From Haplomitrium mnioides (Eukaryota; Marchantiophyta; Haplomitriopsida; Calobryales): 37,351 nucleotides of DNA. Shown here piece after piece: positions 32,150-37,351 of this stretch. The stretch covers positions 1 through 37,351 of the forward strand of contig JBNGIS010038263.1 of assembly GCA_049999725.1 (NCBI GenBank). Reading direction: 5' to 3'. The stretch's first letter is position 1; every line of letters begins with the position of its first letter. A model generated the notes under the pieces. That model did not search any database. It was not told the DNA's origin and saw only the letters and a program-made list of their open reading frames with translations. A program made the position numbers and the translations under genes.

Positions 32150-32505
32150 TCCATGCGAGCATGGACTTCGCAATCCAAGCGCGAAGGGACAGCAAAGTCC
32201 ATGTGCATATGGACTTCGCATTACCTACGCGCAGGGACTTTCAAGTCCATGCTCGCATGGACATCAAAGTCCAAGCATACAAGGACTTTGCATTATGTGC
32301 GCGCTTAGACTACAAAGTCTATGCGCGTATGGAATTTGCTGTCTAGGCCTGCTTGGATTACAAAGTCCTTTTGCGCATAGACTACGAAGTCCATGCGTGT
32401 ATAGACTTCAATGTCCAAGCGTGCATGGACATCGAAGTCCATGCACGCATGGACTTCGCAATCTCTACAAGCATGAACTTCACAGCCCATACGTGCCTGG
32501 ACCCT
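32150..32505 (+). repeat. 24-bp palindromic tandem array in intron 2
   Basis: Fifteen units at exact 24-bp spacing from 32150, consensus about TCCATGCGCGCATGGACTTC followed by four variable bases. The core CCATGCGCGCATGG is a palindrome. It lies within the proposed intron between exons 2 and 3 of the methyltransferase-like gene. Because 24 is divisible by 3, both strands show long periodic false reading frames here. Confidence 0.93.
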
Positions 32506-33227
32506 AAACCTTTTTTTGAAAACAAAGGACAACTTACGATAAATTTGATGCAACTCTACAGAAATGAATGTGGTGTAAAAAGAAGAGCTTACCAGAAGCT
32601 TCTTGAAACTTGAATAGAACGCAGCCATCTTGGACTTCTCAATGTGGAGAGGGTACTCCTCTCTTGCCTCCTCTCTTATCTTGTTCTTGTCTTCCTCAAA
32701 CATTCTCTGAGGGTCCACCTATTCCTTTTCTTGAAAAGTTCGCAACCCCTTATGGGATTTCCTTTTTGATCTAGATGTAGGAGCTTGAACTGGCTCCGGC
32801 TCCGGCTCCGGCTCTGAGTCTTGCCCCGAGTTGCTTGGTGATGACAAAGAGGGGGCAATAGATGACGACTTTGTTGTAGATTTCAAGGGGGCTGGCTCCT
32901 CCTCAATGATCGGTGCTGGTGTAGGCTTTTTCTTCTTTGCAACCGATTTCTTCGTTTTTGGAGCCTCAACTGGCTCAACCTCCTTTCTTTTCTTTTGACT
33001 AGAAAGGCCTGCACCGTGAATTGAGAATGTTGTCGCGCTCGGATGCGACACTAAAGCTTGAATATTTACGCCCTACTTGGGCTTCAGAATCTTGATGTGG
33101 ATGGCAAGTTTGATGAAGTCTCGCTCGACGCGCTTTGTGTCTTTGTACCTATCCACGTAATCGGCCAGAAACTCAGTAAAGTGAAAATAAAACAAAAAAA
33201 ATTAGACATAAGTAGATGTGTAAGACT

Positions 33228-33605
33228 CGACATTCATTGCGCGTAGAGACTTTAATAACATTACGAGCGTGCACTGCACAAGGGAGTCCATGCGCGCATG
33301 GACGATGTGAGTCCTTGGTCGCAAGGATAGGGGAGTTCCTGCGTCCAGAGACTCCCTTCGTCTATACGCGCATGGACTCTGAAGTCTATGCAATCAAGGA
33401 CGAACGGAGTCTAGGCGCAAAAGAAACCCGTATCTCCATGCTCGCATGGACTCCAAAGTTCATGTGCGCATAGACGATGGGAGTCCAAGCACCAAGGACT
33501 TCAGAGTCTATGCGCAAATTGACTTGTGAGTCCAGTCACGCTTGGACGATGGGAGTCCATGCTTGCGTGGACCTCGGGTCTCCATGCTCGCATGGACTCC
33601 CTACG
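33228..33605 (+). repeat. 24-25-bp palindromic tandem array in intron 1
   Basis: About fourteen units of 23-25 bp, consensus GTCCATGCGCGCATGGAC followed by a GATGGGA or TCTGAA spacer, with the same core as the intron 2 array. It is more diverged and less regular in period. It sits within the proposed first intron (33657-33172). Confidence 0.9.
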
Positions 33606-34017
33606 AGTTACGACTTAGTAAAAAGAGAAACAAAAGAAAAAGGATTTCAGAATTCACCTTGCCATCTGCCTTTGTGCCTTAAAGATGCTTCGCAAAAATG
33701 TCCCTCTCCTTATACTCGAAAAAATCAAATCATTTTTTATTTCCACAATAAAGGGTAATTGAATATTGGGACGACACAAGCAGCCTGATGTTGGCTTTCT
33801 TTCCCTCTCGAATCATGGTAATTTGGACCAGTAGACCCAAATTGAATTTTTCACCTTCAACGACAAAAAGGTAAAGATGTTGATCAAGGTCTTTCAAAGA
33901 ACAGTAATTTACTAGCCATTGCCACTTGAGTTTTTCAAGCTCGAGAGCCTTGACAACATCCAAATACCTATATGGCTTTGATTAAGAAGGGCGGAAAACA
34001 ATTCCTTGAGATGCCAT

Positions 34018-34670
34018 TCTCAAGATAATAGAAAAATGTCAATTTGGAGGTATAAAATGTAATGAACAAAAGTTCAGAAATCACTAAAGACTGGAAATGG
34101 CAAAAAACTAAGGAAATGCAAAAATAGCAATAACCAAAAAACGAAAACCAAAAACTGAACTCGCAACAATGTAAAGAAACTTTCTATTGGCGTTCGTTTT
34201 AGAGCTAAATTTGAAAAAATACTTTTTCTCGCCAAAAAATAATTCACTAAGCTCTTGACATGTAGGTTTGCCTAGTGCAAAAAAAAGTTAGTATATAAAG
34301 TATTGTTTGTTTTTATCTTTCCAATTTCTTTTTTTCATTTTCTTCACAAAAAGTTCCCAATTTTGTCATTTTCCAAAAAAAACATAAAAACATATCTTTT
34401 ACGTGTGGTGTAAGAGGTTCATAATATTTGCTTAAATAATTACTTGAAGTAATTGATTTTTAGAAAGCTTTTTCAATGGCTAGAGTTTCAAGATTCATCT
34501 TCACAAAAATGTTGCTTTTAACAAGCAAGTTGAGATTTGTTCAAATGCCAATTTTTGGGAGGCAAGCGATGGAGTACTAAAAGCATCAAGTGTAATGGCG
34601 AGTATATTGGGGAAAAAGATGATTTTTGTTGAATCAAATAGCTCCGCCAAGAAAGATTGAGAAGGTGAAC
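34018..34670. other. Divergent intergenic region
   Basis: About 650 bp of AT-rich sequence between the start of the minus-strand methyltransferase-like gene and the plus-strand gene that follows. It would contain both promoters. I see no certain TATA box, terminal repeat or other site. Confidence 0.4.
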
Positions 34671-34775
34671 TTCATGCGCACATAGGGTCAAGAAATGAAT
34701 TTAATGCACGCATATGATTAACGACTAAACAACTTGCGCACAAATGATCAAAGAGGGAACTCAATGCGTGAATGG
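34671..34775 (+). repeat. Fourth copy group of the GCGCGCAT-type repeat
   Basis: About four units of 29-31 bp: TTCATGCGCACATAGGG, TTTAATGCACGCATATG, AACTTGCGCACAAATG and TCAATGCGTGAATGG. They share the core and spacing style of the other arrays and overlap the first codons of the next gene's open frame. The real coding start may therefore lie further right. Confidence 0.6.
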
Positions 34776-37351
34776 ATGGACAATTTTTCCCATGGACATT
34801 GCAAGAGAATACCCACTTACAAAGTGTACAACTTGCGTGATAATTTTACAAAATGGGAAGTTTATGACTACTACACAACTTATTTGAAAGAGAAATATCC
34901 CCATTGTATTCTTAGTTTCTCAAGTTTTACAAAACATTGGAGAACTCATTTTCCAAATGTAAAAATTCCAAAATGCAATAGATTTGCTATTACTCGAGAA
35001 AAATTTGTCTTGGAGTCCGAAAAAGATAACAAATTTTCTTCTCTTTTGACACATTTGGCTAATCTGTCCTCTTTTTTCTAGACTCAAAGTCTAGTTCTAG
35101 AGATGTTATATTTTCTCAGCTTACAGCTAAAAGATTTTTTTTTTGGAAGTTATTTAGCAAAGAATATTTGACTCGAATAATTCTTAGCAAGCTGAGTTTT
35201 GATAAGAGAGTTTATGCTAGTATAGACTCTATTGTTTTATATTTCAATTTTAACCTTATTTGCATTTGAATAAAGCCAAAAAATGAATTTGATTCTTGGT
35301 GGTGACCTTAGCCTTGCAACAAGTTTTGTTTTTGTTCTTTTAAATGAAGAGCCCTTGTAAAAAAAATTGAAAGAATCGTTTTGTTGTTTGCAAATCCTAT
35401 GTGCGTATAGGATTTGTTCTTGTTTCTTTAAAACCAGTCTCGACAACATTCATAACAAGCCATGATATTGGTGTTGTTATATTAGTCATATACGTGCATA
35501 TGATCAGTTGTTGTCTCTACTTATCCTAAACGCTCAGAGGACGTGTTCTGCTAACCTTTGTTTACAAATCTTGTTTTTTATCTTTTCAAAATAGAATTTT
35601 TTTTAGATTGCCTAAAGTTTATTTTTAATCTTTTACAAAGTGTTTTGTTTCTACAAATTCAGACATTTGTTTAAGATGACTTGAATGTTTGTGGCACCTC
35701 AGGTTGTGTTTTGAAGTTACAAATATCAACATATGTTTTACTGAACTACTTTTATGTCCTTCGTGTTTTGTGATGATGCAGTCAAATATAATCGCCAATT
35801 GTTTCTTCATCGTGACCATCAAATGAAAGAAAGATCAAAACTTACGAACCATTGAAGAAAATGTTATGTTGATGGTCAAAAATACTTGGGAATTATCATT
35901 GATGGAATGGATAAGAAGAAAACTACTATTCCACATTGACCTTCGCCACCAAAAAACATTGATAAAGATTGTTTGGTGGGTATGCATATTGTTGGTGCCT
36001 TAATATTCAATCATGCTCTTTCTTCGAGGGTCTTTTCAACGTACAAAAACTTGAGAAGCGGTTCTATTTTGATAGTTATTGTGCTCAACAAAGTATTATG
36101 TGACTTTGAAGGCCCGTTGCTTCCAACTTTGTATCTTCAGTTGGACAACACGACACGAAAGAGTAAGAATTCTATCTTGTTTGGATATCTTAGTCTAATT
36201 ATTGCTAAGAATGTTTTTCGAGAAATCAAGGTGGGATTTCTCATGGTTGGCCATACTCATGATCAAATCAATCAAATGTTCAGTCGATTCTCAAAACGTT
36301 TGAAACATGTCAAAGCTTTCAAGATTACGAGTCTTAGCGAGGCGCTTCAATTATCATATAATCCTAAACCTTAGGTGACTCTTTTGTTGGAAACTTGGGA
36401 TTTCAAAATGTTTATGTAGCAGTGTCCCTCTCTAGTTCAAAGGATAAATGATATTACTTTTAATCAACAATTCAAGTTCTAGTTAAATGATTCCAAGGCA
36501 AAGGTTTGAAGCAAAAAAATTTCAACAAATGAATTTTGGCTACCTACGGATGGTATTTCTCAACTCAAGTGCCTACTTGAAGTGGACAGAGAAATTTTGA
36601 GTTCAATGTTGATTCCTCTCAAGGCATATTCTGAAAGAGAAGTCGATACCGAGAAAGTGGTGTTTTTAATAAGGGACAACATAAATGAGAATTGCTACAA
36701 GTTCTTTGCAGATTTTGATATTCAATGGTGGAATGACTATTTTCTTGCCCAACAAGAGATTGTCGCCTACATCTTTGAAAAAAAAAGATGACAAATCGAA
36801 GCAAAATTTACCTTTCCACCTTCACAAGCGTCAAACACTTGTAATGATTTTCAAAATGTTTGTCTAGATTCTCAGCTTCATGCTCAACAGACAAAAAAAG
36901 ATACTATGGCACAACAAATATTTTCTACACGTCAAGCAATCTATGATAGAGCACCTAAACCACGAGAAGGGACTATTTCACATCATTCCAAATACAAGCA
37001 TAAATTTGGCAACCTATATAAGCGAAAAGCCAAAATTTTTATTTGTGTTGTTGCATCACTTGATCCAAAGTGTTTTGGATTGCCAAAGCCCTGAAAGTTT
37101 TGTCACTTGATGAGGAAGAACCTCTGAATGAGAAATAAGTATGTGCTCAATGGTTTGCTTATGAGGATGAGGATGCATTTTATAGACAATACTTTTGAGA
37201 AAAAAATAGCAGCAATAAAAGGGAAACACAAATCCGAGCTACATATTGATGTACTTGTTGTAACACATATCACAATTTTGTCTTTTGAATTTCTTCTCAT
37301 ACAAAAAAAACCAATTGATGAAAACCACTTTAGCTACCATTAAATCAAATC
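34734..37351 (+). pseudogene. DUF7869-like transposon protein gene (decayed, runs off the window)
   Basis: First exon (34734 to about 35080): YKVYNLRDNFTKWEVYDYY, then CILSFSSFTKHWRTHFPNVK and IPKCNRFAITREKFVLESE, where a CxxC pair seems lost. A likely intron ends at GATGATGCAG (35781). The main exon stays in one frame to 37094: HRDHQMKERSKL, YLGIIIDGMDKKKTTIPH, PTLYLQLDNTTRKSKNSILF, REIKVGFLMVGHTHDQINQM, FSRFSKRLK and later STNEFWLPTDG. LQLDN...KSKN and VGHTH-x2-(I/D)-x2-MFSR are the hallmarks of the DUF7869-type domain of animal and plant transposon-like proteins. I name it from memory; an RNase H-like fold is possible but unproven. TAG/TGA stops (about 35936, 36373, 36418, 36481, 36508, 36789) and a shift near 37090 show decay. 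Its start faces away from the methyltransferase-like gene. Confidence 0.6.
35392..35415. repeat. Single 24-bp palindrome in the probable intron
   Basis: AAATCCTATGTG followed by CGTATAGGATTT, an inverted repeat with a TGCG centre, the same length and style as the array units. It lies in the gap 35082-35780, which otherwise holds no recognised feature and is the likely intron of the DUF7869-like gene. Confidence 0.7.

Larger units (their letters stand above)
30806..34017 (-). pseudogene. Four-exon gene with C-terminal beta-class DNA amino-methyltransferase domain
   Basis: Proposed exons (minus): 34017-33658, 33171-32593, 32076-31522 and 31423-30806, about 700 codons. Donors are GTGAAT, GTAAGC and GTAAGT; acceptors follow pyrimidine-rich tracts; exons 1-2 join in phase 0. 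Exon 1 (MASQGIVFRPS, then LELEKLKWQWLVNYCSLKDL) is of unknown family. Exon 2 has VDRYKDTKRVERDFIKLAI, basic clusters (QKKRKEVE, VAKKKKPTP) that look like nuclear signals, and a disordered SEPEPEPEPVQAP linker. Exons 3-4 hold ANIPYSYNL (31719-31730, like the (D/N/S)PPY catalytic motif with Pro changed to Ile), VYQKPHALYNF and ILDLCCGSGTG (31103-31129, the SAM-binding motif), then MMEYDKCQF. This order (PPY before GxG) is that of bacterial N6-adenine and N4-cytosine beta-class enzymes. Stops interrupt exons 1 and 2, and frames shift in exon 3 and at the exon 3/4 junction, so this copy is probably dead. Confidence 0.65.

Noticed and set aside
32128-32718. Periodic peptide frames (for example on plus 32128-32346) that look like a repeat protein
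   Set aside because: They are produced by the 24-bp intronic array, whose unit is a multiple of three, so several frames on both strands stay open.
32150-33605. Regular palindromic repeats resembling a CRISPR array
   Set aside because: Units abut without unique spacers, there are no cas genes, and the context is plant nuclear DNA.

Overview
This window looks like nuclear DNA of a land plant in a transposon-rich, strongly decayed region. The evidence is Ty1/copia and Ty3/gypsy elements with plant-type primer sites (TGGTATCAGAGC), a chromodomain integrase, AT-rich sequence, GT-AG introns and no intact single-copy gene. The families at the right end (a beta-class DNA methyltransferase-like gene and a DUF7869-like gene) make me lean to a non-seed plant or a gymnosperm. 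That lean is an inference.

Layout. 1-2701 (minus): gag and protease relic of a Ty3/gypsy element whose pol lies beyond the left edge. 5043-8755 (plus): a complete but internally deleted Ty1/copia element with two LTRs, an imperfect target-site duplication and no integrase. 10751-19264: two long direct repeats flanking about 4.5 kb with a decayed minus-strand coding region; I read this as a probable large non-autonomous LTR element. 19265-20470 (minus): a second copia-type gag relic and a candidate LTR, cut exactly where the previous element begins. 21440-22835: an irregular array of a GGAGGTG word, followed by a short frameshifted plant transposon-like gene (22949-23335).

23722-30259 (plus): a full-length Ty3/gypsy chromovirus with both LTRs, PBS, PPT, gag, protease, RT, RNase H, integrase and chromodomain, all broken by stops. 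A solo LTR of the 5043-8755 copia family sits exactly at its LTR/PBS junction with a perfect 5-bp target duplication. The chromovirus itself landed in a tandem array of a CATGCGCGCATG-centred palindromic repeat.

30260-37351 is the most unusual part. A four-exon minus-strand gene (34017 to 30806) ends in a bacterial-type beta-class DNA amino-methyltransferase domain. It is transcribed away from a plus-strand gene (34734 to beyond the right edge) that resembles DUF7869-type transposon proteins. The same palindromic repeat fills introns 1 and 2 of the methyltransferase gene, lies downstream of it, lies at the start of the second gene and appears once in that gene's probable intron. Both genes carry stop codons and are probably relics of one two-gene mobile element; this link is my inference.

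Almost all breaks in the coding relics are premature stops of a kind expected from C-to-T change (TGA for CGA, TAG/TAA for CAG/CAA), as in methylated plant transposons.
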